64,000 nucleotides of DNA from Streptomyces cellostaticus (GTDB lineage Bacteria > Actinomycetota > Actinomycetes > Streptomycetales > Streptomycetaceae): contig NZ_KQ948037.1 of the NCBI RefSeq assembly GCF_001513965.1, positions 1 through 64,000 of the forward strand. Direction: 5' to 3'. This document shows, piece by piece, positions 1-8,114 of this stretch. Below the pieces are notes generated by a model. The model was not told the origin of the DNA and did no database searches. It was given only the letters and a program-made list of their open reading frames with translations. Position numbers and translations under genes: made by a program. Positions within the stretch are counted from its first letter, which is position 1. Each line of letters opens with the position of its first letter.

Positions 1-49
1 TTTTTTTTCGTCCTCGCACCTGCCGCAAACTTGCACCTGCCACAAACAC

Positions 50-89
50 GCCGAGGGCCGGAATCCATCTCTGGATTCCGGCCCTCGGC
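50..89 (-). terminator. Terminator hairpin after first initiator tRNA
   Basis: Perfect 18-bp inverted repeat (50-67 with 72-89, loop TCTC) directly 3' of the tRNA gene that reads leftward. No T-tract follows on the minus strand, which is common for terminators in high-GC actinomycetes. The eight T residues at 1-8 could be the tail of another terminator serving a gene left of the window. Confidence 0.75.
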
Positions 90-95
90 CTTCAG

Positions 96-169
96 TAGCG
101 GGGACAGGATTTGAACCTGCGACCTCTGGGTTATGAGCCCAGCGAGCTACCGAGCTGCTCCACCCCGCG
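96..169 (-). tRNA. Initiator tRNA-fMet (CAU), copy 1
   Basis: The 74-nt cloverleaf has a 5' CGCGGGG acceptor arm pairing with CCCCGC near the 3' end and anticodon CAU. It has the GGG/CCC anticodon-stem pairs and the unpaired position 1:72 (C:U) that mark initiator tRNAs, and a GGTTCAAATCC T-arm. CCA is not encoded. It is identical over its whole length to the copy at 2266-2339. A hairpin terminator follows and a promoter lies at 182-211. Confidence 0.95.
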
Positions 170-181
170 TCGGTGAACACG

Positions 182-211
182 ACATTACGCGAGGGAAGCC
201 CACGGAAGCAA
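182..211 (-). promoter_or_regulatory. Vegetative-type promoter of tRNA-fMet copy 1
   Basis: On the minus strand a -35 TTGCTT (211-206) and a -10 TAATGT (187-182) are separated by 18 nt. They lie about 12 nt upstream of the tRNA 5' end, between the tRNA and the end of the Sel1-repeat gene. The spacing and AT-rich -10 fit a housekeeping (HrdB-type) promoter. Inference from sequence only. Confidence 0.5.
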
Positions 212-247
212 ATCCATGGGGGACGAGGTGGCCGGGGTCACTTTGCC

Positions 248-2059
248 TCACGCCGACAGTTCTTCCCGCAACGCATCCCGCAACCGCCCCGCCCGCTCGG
301 CGACCTCGGCGGGCCCGAGCGCCACCGCCCGGTCCGCCCACTTCTGCCCCTCCGCCAGCTCTCCGCGACGCGCGTAGACGAGGGCCAGCCGAAGAGCCGC
401 CCGCCCATGCCCCGCGTCAGCGGCGCGCGTCCACCACACGGCCGCCTCCGGCTCGCTCCCCTCCCGGGCGAGCAGCAGCCCCAGATTGAACGCTCCGTTG
501 CGCGACCCGGCCTCGGCCGCCGCCCGGTACCACCGCGCCGCCTCGACCACGTCACCCCGGGCCGCCGCGAGCATGCCCACCCGGACCTGTGCGCGCCGGT
601 GTCCTTGGGTGGCGGCCCGCTCGTACCACTCCTCGCACTCGGTCTTCTCGTGCACGATCTCGCCCAGCTCGTGCGCGGGCTCCGGCGGCCTGCGCGCGTC
701 CAGCACGGCGGCCAGCCGGTACGCGGCCTCCGCGCTCCCGCCGCCCGCGGCGCACCGCAGGTGCCGTTCGGCCTCCTGCTCGTCCCCCTCACGCAGCCGG
801 GCCATGCCGACCTGGAGCGCGGCCTCGGTGTGCCCGGCGGCGGCCGCCCGCTCGTACCACCGCAGAGCGACCGGCTCCTCGCCGCGCCCGGCGTGCAGGA
901 TCCCGAGGTTGAATGCCGCGTCCACGCTCCCGGCCTCGGCCGCCTTGGAGAACCACGGCTCGGCCCCGGTCGTGTCGCCGCCCTGGAGCAGCAGGATGGC
1001 CAGCGCGTTCGCCGCCTCCCGGTGCCCGGCGTACGCGGCGCGCCGGTACCACTGCTCGGCCTGCGCGGTCCGGCCCTGCTCGGCGCAGAGCAGCCCGAGG
1101 TTGTAGGCCCCGTTGTCGTCCCCGGCGTCCAGTGCCGCCCGGTACCAGCGCTCGGCGGTCTGCGTCTCCCCGCGCTCGGCGTGCAGCGCGCCCAGCGCGT
1201 TGGCCGCGTTGCCGTCGCCGTCCTGCGCGGCCCGAAGCCACCACACGGACGCGCTGTCGGTGTCCCCGGCGTCCCGCAGCAGGAATCCGAGCGCGCAGGC
1301 GGCGCGTGGCTCGCCGTCCTTGGCGGAGGTCAGGTACCAGCGGCCGGCCTCCTTCAGGTCCCCGCGCTTCTCCAGGATCGCCCCGAGGTGCAGCGCGGCG
1401 CGCCGGTGGCCGCGCGCGGCGGCCTGCCGGTACCACTGCTCGATCTCCTCGACAGCGTTGTCAGCCCCGGCCTCGTCCTCGCGCGGCGCCCTGCGGTCGA
1501 GCGCGCGCGCCAGCCGGTAGGCGGCCTCGCGGTGTCCGCGTTCGGCGGCGGCCCGCATCCAGTGCTCTGCGCCGGCATCCCCGCGGTGCTCCAGCAGGTC
1601 GGCGAGCGCGTAGGCGCCCAGCGCATGGCCCTGCTCGGCGGACTGGCGCAGCCAGTACTCGGCGGCGGGTTCGTCCCCGCGCTCGCGGTGGTGCCGGCCC
1701 AGCGCGTGCGCGGCGGCGGCCGAGCCGGCGACGGCGGCGATCCGCCACCAGCCGGCGGCCTCATCGGCGTAGCCGCGCTGGTGGAGGAGGACGCCCAGGT
1801 TGTTGGCGGCGGCCCGGTCTCCGGCCGCGGTGGCGGCCCGCAGATGGGGTTCGGCTCCGTCGAGGTCGCCGCGGCGCAGCAGCAGGGCTCCGAGGACGCT
1901 GGTGGCCTCGGTGTCGCCGTTCTGCGCGGCGAGCGCGAGGCGTACCTCGTCGGCGGCTTCCCCCATGTCGCCCATCTCGTCCCGCGTCGGCTCCTCGACC
2001 GAAGGCTGCACAAATCGCCCTGTCTCGAACAGAGTTGCCTTGTCCCCCATAACGTCCAT
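248..2059 (-). CDS. Sel1/TPR-repeat protein
   Basis: This 603-aa protein is almost entirely about 15 tandem 36-residue Sel1-like alpha-alpha repeats of the form AExWYRRAAxxGHxxAAxxLGxLxxxRGD. Such repeats form a superhelical scaffold that binds other proteins, and no catalytic domain is visible. There is no signal peptide or membrane segment, so it is probably cytosolic. The GTG/ATG region offers two starts; the ATG at 2059 is used here, and an in-frame ATG three codons later is equally possible. The gene sits alone between two identical initiator tRNA genes and reads in the same direction as both. Its partner proteins cannot be deduced from sequence. Confidence 0.85.
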   Translation of the reverse strand: MDVMGDKATLFETGRFVQPSVEEPTRDEMGDMGEAADEVRLALAAQNGDTEATSVLGALLLRRGDLDGAEPHLRAATAAGDRAAANNLGVLLHQRGYADEAAGWWRIAAVAGSAAAAHALGRHHRERGDEPAAEYWLRQSAEQGHALGAYALADLLEHRGDAGAEHWMRAAAERGHREAAYRLARALDRRAPREDEAGADNAVEEIEQWYRQAAARGHRRAALHLGAILEKRGDLKEAGRWYLTSAKDGEPRAACALGFLLRDAGDTDSASVWWLRAAQDGDGNAANALGALHAERGETQTAERWYRAALDAGDDNGAYNLGLLCAEQGRTAQAEQWYRRAAYAGHREAANALAILLLQGGDTTGAEPWFSKAAEAGSVDAAFNLGILHAGRGEEPVALRWYERAAAAGHTEAALQVGMARLREGDEQEAERHLRCAAGGGSAEAAYRLAAVLDARRPPEPAHELGEIVHEKTECEEWYERAATQGHRRAQVRVGMLAAARGDVVEAARWYRAAAEAGSRNGAFNLGLLLAREGSEPEAAVWWTRAADAGHGRAALRLALVYARRGELAEGQKWADRAVALGPAEVAERAGRLRDALREELSA

Positions 2060-2222
2060 CGTCGCACCACCTACAACCTGGGTACACCCGGTATACCGCA
2101 GCCCGTGAGGTCACTTCAGCGTTTTGTCGACATGCCCACAGAGAGATAAGTCAAACACAGTTCGCCCAACTCCCCACGGCGGCGTGGCCGTCCCTCCTGT
2201 CTGCACATGAGTTCGCACATCA

Positions 2223-2258
2223 CGAAGGCCCGGATCCCTGTCAGGATCCGGGCCTTCG
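2223..2258 (-). terminator. Terminator hairpin after second initiator tRNA
   Basis: Perfect 15-bp inverted repeat (2223-2237 with 2244-2258, six-base loop), 7 bp beyond the 3' end of tRNA copy 2. Its sequence differs from the hairpin after copy 1, so the two tRNA units share the tRNA but not their terminators. Confidence 0.75.
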
Positions 2259-2265
2259 ACTTCAG

Positions 2266-2339
2266 TAGCGGGGACAGGATTTGAACCTGCGACCTCTGGG
2301 TTATGAGCCCAGCGAGCTACCGAGCTGCTCCACCCCGCG
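2266..2339 (-). tRNA. Initiator tRNA-fMet (CAU), copy 2
   Basis: Identical in all 74 bases to the copy at 96-169, with the same initiator features (C1:U72 mismatch, GGG/CCC anticodon stem, CAU anticodon). It is followed by its own hairpin. A possible -35 TTGATC lies at 2381-2376 with a poorly defined -10 near 2357, so its own promoter is plausible but uncertain. The two copies form 74-bp direct repeats 2.17 kb apart. Confidence 0.95.
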
Positions 2340-2380
2340 CCGTTGCCTGGTAACAGTACCACGGCGCGGGGCGGCCTTGA

Positions 2381-5275
2381 TCAACTCTTCTTCGTATTGC
2401 CTGTCCTGTGGGCCGTACTGCCTGTCTCGTCGGCCTTGGACTGTGCATCCTCGGCCCGCTTCAGCGCGTCCTGCAGGTCCTTCTGCGCCTTGGCGTACGC
2501 GTCCCAGTCCGGCCCCTCCTTCAGGGCCTGCTGTCCGGCGGCGAAGGCCTTCTGCGCGTCTTCCAGTGCCTGCTTGACCGTCGGATTGCCGGAGCTGGGC
2601 GGTTGGGCGGTGCCGGTGTCCGGCGGGGTGGTGGCCTTCACCCCGAACACCTTGTTGAGCGCCTCGTCCAGGGTGTCCTCGAAGGCGGTCTTGCCCTCGT
2701 AGGTGACCAACACCTTGCGCAGCAAGGGGTACTTGAGTTCACCGCCGCGGACGTAGACGGGCTCCGCATACAGCAGGCCTCCGTCCAGCGGCACGGTCAG
2801 CAGGTTGCCGTACTCGACCTTGGAATGGCCTCTGCTCAGGAGACTGATGGTCTCGGCGATGTCAGCCTGGGAGTTGAACTGGCTCTGGACCTGCTTGGGT
2901 CCGTCGACCGTGGTGCTCGTCGGCAGTTTCAGGACTCTGATCTTGCCGTAGTCGCTCGCGCGCGGATCGGAGTCGACCGCCATGAAGGCGCTCAGGTTGT
3001 CCCGCCCGTTCGGCGTGAACGTCGTCGTCAGCGAGAACGCCTGCGCACTCTGGTCCGGCATCTTCATGCTCAGGTAGTACGGCGGTACCGCACTGCCGGA
3101 GTCGTTGGTCGGGTCGTCCGGGACCTGCCACACCTCGCTGCCGCTGAGGAAGGTCTGCGCGTCCGTCACGTGGTAGCGGGTGAGCAGCTCGCGCTGGACC
3201 TTGAACAGGTCCTGCGGGTAGCGCAGATGGGCCAGCAGGGACGGAGAGATGGCGCTGCGGGACTTGACCGTGCCGGGGAAGGCCTTCATCCAGGTCTTCA
3301 GCACCGGGTCCTTGGTGTCCCACTGATAGAGCTTGACCTCGCCGGTGTACGCGTCGACGGTCGCCTTCACCGAGTTGCGGATGTAGTTGACCTGGTTCTG
3401 CTGGGCCACCACGGTGCGCGAGTTGTTGGTGGCGTTCAGCGAGTCGGCCGTCGTGTCGCCGAGGGTCGTACGGGAGGCGTACGGGTAGCCGTTCGTCGTC
3501 GTGTACGCGTCGACGATCCACTGGATGTGGCCGTCCACCACCGCCGGGTAGGCGTCGCCGTCGATGGTCAGCCAGGGGGCGACCGCCTCGACGCGCTCCT
3601 TGGGCGTGCGGTTGTACAGGATCCGTGAGCCCTTGCCGATCGCGCCGGAGTAGAGGATCTGCGGCTCGTTGAACGCCACCGCGTATGCGGCCCGGTTGAT
3701 CGGGTTGTCGAGGTTGACCCCGCTCTTGCCCGTGTAGCTGGTGGTCTTCTCGCCCTGGTCGTCGGAGTAGTCGATCTCCTTCTGGGGACCGCCGACGATC
3801 GAGTACGTGCTGGTCTTCTCTCCGTAGTAGATCCGCTGCTCGTACGTGCCCAGGTCGCCCTTGGACGGCAGGTTCTTCTCGGTGAAGACCGGGTGGCCCT
3901 CGTCGGCCTCGGTGCCCTTGGCGGCGACCACGCCGAAGCCGTGCGTGTAGCGGAAGTGGTCGTTGATCCAGTTGTTCTTCGGGATGCCGTCCAGGTTCAG
4001 CTCGCGCAGACCGAGGACGGTGTCCTGGTCCTTGCCGTCCTTGGCGTACCGGTCGACGTCGAGGTTGGTCGGGAACCCGTAGTAGTTCCGGATCTGCTGG
4101 AGCTGCTGGAACGTCGGCGAGACGACGTTCGGGTCCAGGATGCGGATGCTGGCCGTGTCGTCGACCTGGTCGCGCAGCTTGGTCTTGTCCGCGGTGGCGG
4201 ACTTGCCCGCGTACTCGGTGACCTTGGTGTCGTCGATGCCGTACGCCTCGCGGGTCGCCTTGAGGTTCTTCTGGACGTACGGGGCTTCCTTGGCCTGCTC
4301 GTTGGGCTGCACCTGGAACTTCTGCACGATGGCCGGGTACAGGCCGCCGATCAGGATCGCGGACAGCACCATCAGGCCGAAGCCGATGACGGGCAGCTGC
4401 CAGGTGCGCCGCCACAGGGTGGCGAAGAACAGCAGCGCGCAGATGACGGCGATGCAGAACAGGATCGTCTTGGCCGGCAGATAGGCGTTGGCGTCGACGT
4501 AACGCAGGCCGGTCCAGTTGCCGGTCGCCTTGAAGTCGCTGGACTTGACGGCGAGGCCGTACCGGTCGAGCCAGTAGGCGACCGCCTTCAGCGCGACGAA
4601 GATCCCGAGGAGCACGGACAGGTGCCCGGTCGCGGCGGCGGTGGCGCGCGCACCCGGGCTGGTGACACGCAGCCCGCCGTACAGGTAGTGGGTGAGCGCG
4701 GCGGCGATCAGGCACAGGATCGCGGTGGCGAAGCCGAAGCCCAGCAGGAACCGGTACCAGGGCAGGTCGAAGGCGTAGAAGGAGACGTCGAGGTGGAACT
4801 GCGGGTCCTTCTGGTGGAAGGGCACGCCGTTGACCCACATCAGCCAGGTGCGCCACTGGCTGGACGCCGAGGCACCCGCGATCAGGCCGACGAGGGAGGT
4901 GACGGCGAGCAGCAGCCACGTCTTGTACGGCGCGATGCCCATCCGGTAGCGGTCCAGGCTCTGCTGCTCCATGGACATGGCGCTCAGCGGGGGCCGCAGC
5001 CGGTGCGCGAGCCAGATGTTGAAGCCCACGGCGAGAGCCATCAGCAGGCCGAAGACGAAGAACAGCCCGATCTTGGTCGACAGGGTGGTGGTGAACACGG
5101 ACGAGTAGTGCACCGACCGGTACCACAGCCAGTCCGTCCAGAAGCCCGCGAACATGGTGAACGCCATACCGAGGACGGCGAGGACGCCCAGGGTCATGAG
5201 GAAGGTCCGGGCGCGCCGGGACGGGCGGCCCGCTCTGATCCGCGGCCCCGTCGGGCCTCCGCCGCGGTCCGGCAT
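2381..5275 (-). CDS. UPF0182 family integral membrane protein
   Basis: The protein is 964 aa from the chosen start (MPDRGGG). The N-terminal third carries about seven hydrophobic segments (residues ~25-320). The remaining two thirds is a large, mostly hydrophilic domain with the conserved order of the UPF0182/COG1615 family, ending in a charged Ala/Lys/Asp-rich helix. The family is widespread in actinobacteria and its biochemical role is unknown. An in-frame ATG 32 codons upstream (5371) gives a basic low-complexity extension, and the family normally begins at MPDRGGG, so 5275 was preferred. It is divergent from the PPA1309-type gene and corresponds in synteny to M. tuberculosis Rv3193c. Confidence 0.92.
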   Translation of the reverse strand: MPDRGGGPTGPRIRAGRPSRRARTFLMTLGVLAVLGMAFTMFAGFWTDWLWYRSVHYSSVFTTTLSTKIGLFFVFGLLMALAVGFNIWLAHRLRPPLSAMSMEQQSLDRYRMGIAPYKTWLLLAVTSLVGLIAGASASSQWRTWLMWVNGVPFHQKDPQFHLDVSFYAFDLPWYRFLLGFGFATAILCLIAAALTHYLYGGLRVTSPGARATAAATGHLSVLLGIFVALKAVAYWLDRYGLAVKSSDFKATGNWTGLRYVDANAYLPAKTILFCIAVICALLFFATLWRRTWQLPVIGFGLMVLSAILIGGLYPAIVQKFQVQPNEQAKEAPYVQKNLKATREAYGIDDTKVTEYAGKSATADKTKLRDQVDDTASIRILDPNVVSPTFQQLQQIRNYYGFPTNLDVDRYAKDGKDQDTVLGLRELNLDGIPKNNWINDHFRYTHGFGVVAAKGTEADEGHPVFTEKNLPSKGDLGTYEQRIYYGEKTSTYSIVGGPQKEIDYSDDQGEKTTSYTGKSGVNLDNPINRAAYAVAFNEPQILYSGAIGKGSRILYNRTPKERVEAVAPWLTIDGDAYPAVVDGHIQWIVDAYTTTNGYPYASRTTLGDTTADSLNATNNSRTVVAQQNQVNYIRNSVKATVDAYTGEVKLYQWDTKDPVLKTWMKAFPGTVKSRSAISPSLLAHLRYPQDLFKVQRELLTRYHVTDAQTFLSGSEVWQVPDDPTNDSGSAVPPYYLSMKMPDQSAQAFSLTTTFTPNGRDNLSAFMAVDSDPRASDYGKIRVLKLPTSTTVDGPKQVQSQFNSQADIAETISLLSRGHSKVEYGNLLTVPLDGGLLYAEPVYVRGGELKYPLLRKVLVTYEGKTAFEDTLDEALNKVFGVKATTPPDTGTAQPPSSGNPTVKQALEDAQKAFAAGQQALKEGPDWDAYAKAQKDLQDALKRAEDAQSKADETGSTAHRTGNTKKS

Positions 5276-5439
5276 CTGGAAAGCCAAGGTGCGCCCCTCG
5301 AAGTTCGCTGTCGATCCGTCAGGCCCTCGTGTTCGCGGGCCCGCCGTGGCCCCCCGTGATCGCGGGCCCACACCTATGCAACTTACTGACGGTTTACTCG
5401 GTTCCCGATTCCGGCCGGGAACGAGGCAGGATTGTGACC

Positions 5440-5982
5440 ATGTCCAACACTCCCATGGCGGCGAGCCCGCTCACCCGGGCCGTACTCGAGATCGACGAGT
5501 ACGCCTCCGGCCTCGGCTGGGACCAGCCCGCTCGCCTCTTCGCCCTCGTAGACACCGCACGGCTGCGGGCTCAGGAACCCTCGCTCGCCGCCCAGCTCGG
5601 CCTGGAGGACGAGCCCGAGACCACCGGTCTCACCCCGATCGAGCAGGACGAGGTCCCGACGGGCAAGCCGCTCGACGAGTTCCTCGGCACCATCGCCTGG
5701 CCCGATGCGGTGGTCGGCTGCGCGCTCACGGTGGAGCGCATGATGCTGCCCCCGTCGGCCGAGGCGCAGGTCCCGCAGGGCCTGAGCGAGGCCAAGCTGG
5801 CCAAGTGGGTGGCGGACCACCCCGAGCGCCAGGAGGTCCGTATGACGGTCGCGGTCCTGCGTGACGGCAGCCGCGAGTCGGCGCTGCGCCTGCGCGAGAA
5901 GGACTCCCCGACGGAGGTCCTGACCGGCCCTGACCTGGTACCGGGTCTGGCGGAGGCCCTGAAGGCGACGTTCGAGGACTGA
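5440..5982 (+). CDS. PPA1309 family protein
   Basis: This soluble 180-aa protein is acidic, has no signal peptide or membrane segment, and matches the actinobacterial PPA1309 family. The function is unknown. The ATG at 5440 is preceded at good spacing by AGGCAGG. An in-frame GTG two codons upstream is too close to that site, and an upstream ATG at 5329 would add an unconserved 37-residue stretch. It is divergently oriented to the UPF0182 gene, with a shared promoter region of about 160 bp. It converges on the PDZ protease gene, and a strong hairpin lies between them. Confidence 0.85.
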   Translation: MSNTPMAASPLTRAVLEIDEYASGLGWDQPARLFALVDTARLRAQEPSLAAQLGLEDEPETTGLTPIEQDEVPTGKPLDEFLGTIAWPDAVVGCALTVERMMLPPSAEAQVPQGLSEAKLAKWVADHPERQEVRMTVAVLRDGSRESALRLREKDSPTEVLTGPDLVPGLAEALKATFED

Positions 5983-6000
5983 CCGTCCGCTGTACGGCGA

Positions 6001-6033
6001 TGGGGGCGCCCCCGGCTTCGAGGGGCGCCCCCA
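6001..6033. terminator. Bidirectional terminator between convergent genes
   Basis: A 12-bp perfect GC-rich stem (6001-6012 with 6022-6033, nine-base loop) lies between the stop of the PPA1309 gene (5982) and the stop of the convergent PDZ protease gene (6056). Placement and symmetry suggest it serves both transcripts. Confidence 0.65.
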
Positions 6034-6055
6034 GCCGCGTACCGGGGCCTGCCGG

Positions 6056-7153
6056 TCAGCCCTTGGTGGTGCACTTCGGCAGATCGGCGGTGTCTCCGCT
6101 GCGGATGTCCTTGAGGGCACCGAGGGCGTCGCCGATGGTCTTGACCTTGACCAGGGTGAGCCCGCTCGGGGTGTCCTTGGCGGCGGCCGCGCAGTTGTCT
6201 GCGGGCGTCAGGAAGTACTGGGCACCCTTGCTGCGCGCGCCGACGGTCTTCATCTCGATGCCGCCGATCGGCCCGACCGTGCCGTTGTCGTCGATGGTGC
6301 CGGTTCCGGCGACGAACTTGCCGCCGGTGAGGTTCCCCGGGGTGAGCTTGTCGTAGATGCCGAGCGCGAACATCAGACCGGCGCTGGGGCCGCCGACGTC
6401 GGCGAGCTTGATGTCGATGCTGAACGGGAAGGTGTGATCGGTCCCGGCGGAGATCCCGACGATGGCCCGCTTGGCGGCGGTGTCGTCGGAGGTCTTGGTC
6501 GTGAGGGTGACGTTCTGCGTCTTGGTCGCCGTCTTGTGCTCCTTCTCGGCGGCGGCCTGCTCCTTGGCGGGGACGACGGTGAAGACGACGTCCTGCCCCG
6601 GCTTGTGCTTGGTGACGAGCTTGGCGACATCGGACGGCTGCTTGACCGCCGCACCGTCCACGGCCTTGATCACATCGCCGGCGTGCAGCCTGCCCTCGGC
6701 CGGGGAGTTCTTGACGACGGTGGAGACGATCACCCAGGACTTCACCGGGACGCCCAGCTCCTTCAGGGCGGCGACCTTGGCGCTCTCCTGGGACTGGCTG
6801 AACTCCTCGGCGTTCTCCTGGGTGGACTGCTCCTCCGTCTTGCCGTCCGGGTAGAGGGTGTCGTGGGGCACGATCTTGCTGTCGTGCGCCAGCCAGCCGT
6901 AGACGGCCTCGACCAGGTTCATCCGGAAGTCGGCGCTGGTGACGCGGACGGTCGTCATGTTCAGATGCCCGTCCGCCGGGTAGGTCTTGTGCCCCGAGAT
7001 CTGCAGCACCGGCTCGCCCTCGTGCTCCCCCAGTGTGTTCACGGTCGGCCCCGGGGACATCTCCGAGTACGGCACGGGGATGAGCACTCCCGCGCACAGG
7101 AGCGCGATCAGCATCAGGGTGGAGGCGAGCATCGTCGCGGTGCGGCGTGGCAT
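6056..7153 (-). CDS. PDZ and Lon-type (S16) serine protease, YlbL family
   Basis: The 365-aa protein begins with one membrane-spanning signal anchor (residues ~8-28). A PDZ domain follows at ~140-200, then an S16/Lon-like proteolytic domain at ~225-345. The Ser-Lys dyad is visible: Ser257 in GGPSAGL and Lys302 in GGIEMKT. This order matches the YlbL/VlpA family of membrane-anchored proteases that act at the outer face of the membrane. The PDZ domain would select substrate C termini; the substrate here is unknown. It is syntenic with M. tuberculosis Rv3194c. A small membrane protein gene lies 52 bp upstream on the same strand and may be cotranscribed. Confidence 0.92.
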   Translation of the reverse strand: MPRRTATMLASTLMLIALLCAGVLIPVPYSEMSPGPTVNTLGEHEGEPVLQISGHKTYPADGHLNMTTVRVTSADFRMNLVEAVYGWLAHDSKIVPHDTLYPDGKTEEQSTQENAEEFSQSQESAKVAALKELGVPVKSWVIVSTVVKNSPAEGRLHAGDVIKAVDGAAVKQPSDVAKLVTKHKPGQDVVFTVVPAKEQAAAEKEHKTATKTQNVTLTTKTSDDTAAKRAIVGISAGTDHTFPFSIDIKLADVGGPSAGLMFALGIYDKLTPGNLTGGKFVAGTGTIDDNGTVGPIGGIEMKTVGARSKGAQYFLTPADNCAAAAKDTPSGLTLVKVKTIGDALGALKDIRSGDTADLPKCTTKG

Positions 7154-7205
7154 GCCACGACAGTACGGGACGCCTCTGTCAGCGCACCGTCAGGGCACCC
7201 CGTCC

Positions 7206-7379
7206 TCAGGCGCCGCGCGCACCCGGGTGGGACTTCTCCATGGCCTCGCGGAACCGCGCGTACCCGTCCAGTTCGGGACCGTCGCTGCGCGCCTTGCGTG
7301 TCCGGTTGGCCCAGCTGCCCCACAGACCAGCACCGACCGCGGCGATCAGCGGTATCAGCAACCAGGCAAGCACCGCCAT
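7206..7379 (-). CDS. Small single-pass membrane protein (57 aa)
   Basis: This short gene encodes 57 aa. Residues 2-21 form one hydrophobic segment (VLAWLLIPLIAAVGAGLWG), followed by a basic NRTRKAR turn and a hydrophilic tail containing DGYARFREAMEKSHPGA. The ATG at 7379 is preceded by GGGAGG at a spacing of about 5 nt, a strong ribosome site. The tail pattern resembles small membrane proteins that are common in Streptomyces, but no function is known. It lies just upstream of the PDZ protease gene on the same strand, so a joint transcript is plausible. Confidence 0.7.
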   Translation of the reverse strand: MAVLAWLLIPLIAAVGAGLWGSWANRTRKARSDGPELDGYARFREAMEKSHPGARGA

Positions 7380-7519
7380 GCCGACCTCCCAACCCCATGA
7401 GTGTCCGCAACTGACTGATCAGCAGATTAACCATCCGCACTGACAACGCTCACGCCAGGGGGGCGGTTACGCAACCGGAGGGGGTGATAGGCCGAAGGTG
7501 AACGAAGGTACGACTGATG

Positions 7520-7981
7520 TCAGCAGGCGCCGACCCACTCCTCGGTCCCGTCCGAGAACTTCTGGTGCTTCCAGATGGGCACTTCGTGCTTCAGGTCGTC
7601 GATGAGCTTGCGGCACGCCTCGAAGGCCTCGCCGCGGTGGGGACACGACACGCCGACGACGACAGCGAGGTCGCCGACCCTGAGGTCGCCCACGCGGTGG
7701 ACGGCGGCCAGCGCCCGCACCGGATACTCGGCGACGACCTTCTCGGCGATCCGCCGCATCTCGGCCTCGGCGCTGGGATGACAGGAGTACCCGAGCGCAT
7801 CGACGTCGGCACCTGAGTCATGGTTCCGCACGGTCCCCACGAACAGCGCGACACCACCGGCGGCGTCGTCCCCGACGGCTTGGAACACCTCGTCCACGGA
7901 CAGCGCGCTCTCCCGGATACCGATCAGCTTGATGGGATCCTGCGCCGCCTGCTCACCGGGGTGATCGTTCGTGGGTGCCAT
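7520..7981 (-). CDS. moaE: Molybdopterin synthase catalytic subunit MoaE
   Basis: The 153-aa protein has the MoaE fold signature: FVGTVRNHD near residues 47-55, a conserved basic region around HRVGDLRVGD, and C-terminal VPIWKHQKFSDGTEEWV carrying the active-site lysines. MoaE transfers sulfur from thiocarboxylated MoaD to precursor Z (cPMP) during molybdenum cofactor synthesis. The start is the ATG at 7981; the long open frame upstream is not conserved. No moaD is adjacent. MoeZ, encoded at 39.6-40.7 kb, is the likely sulfur-carrier activator for this pathway. Confidence 0.95.
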   Translation of the reverse strand: MAPTNDHPGEQAAQDPIKLIGIRESALSVDEVFQAVGDDAAGGVALFVGTVRNHDSGADVDALGYSCHPSAEAEMRRIAEKVVAEYPVRALAAVHRVGDLRVGDLAVVVGVSCPHRGEAFEACRKLIDDLKHEVPIWKHQKFSDGTEEWVGAC

Positions 7982-8114
7982 GCCCCCATGGTGCCGCACA
8001 CCTCCGACATCCCGGAATACAACTTTCACCAGGCACACACGCGGGGAGGTTTGGAGTCTCCTACAGTCACTTTTCGACCGGCCGAGCCAGGCGTCCAGGG
8101 GGCGGGCCCTTGCC

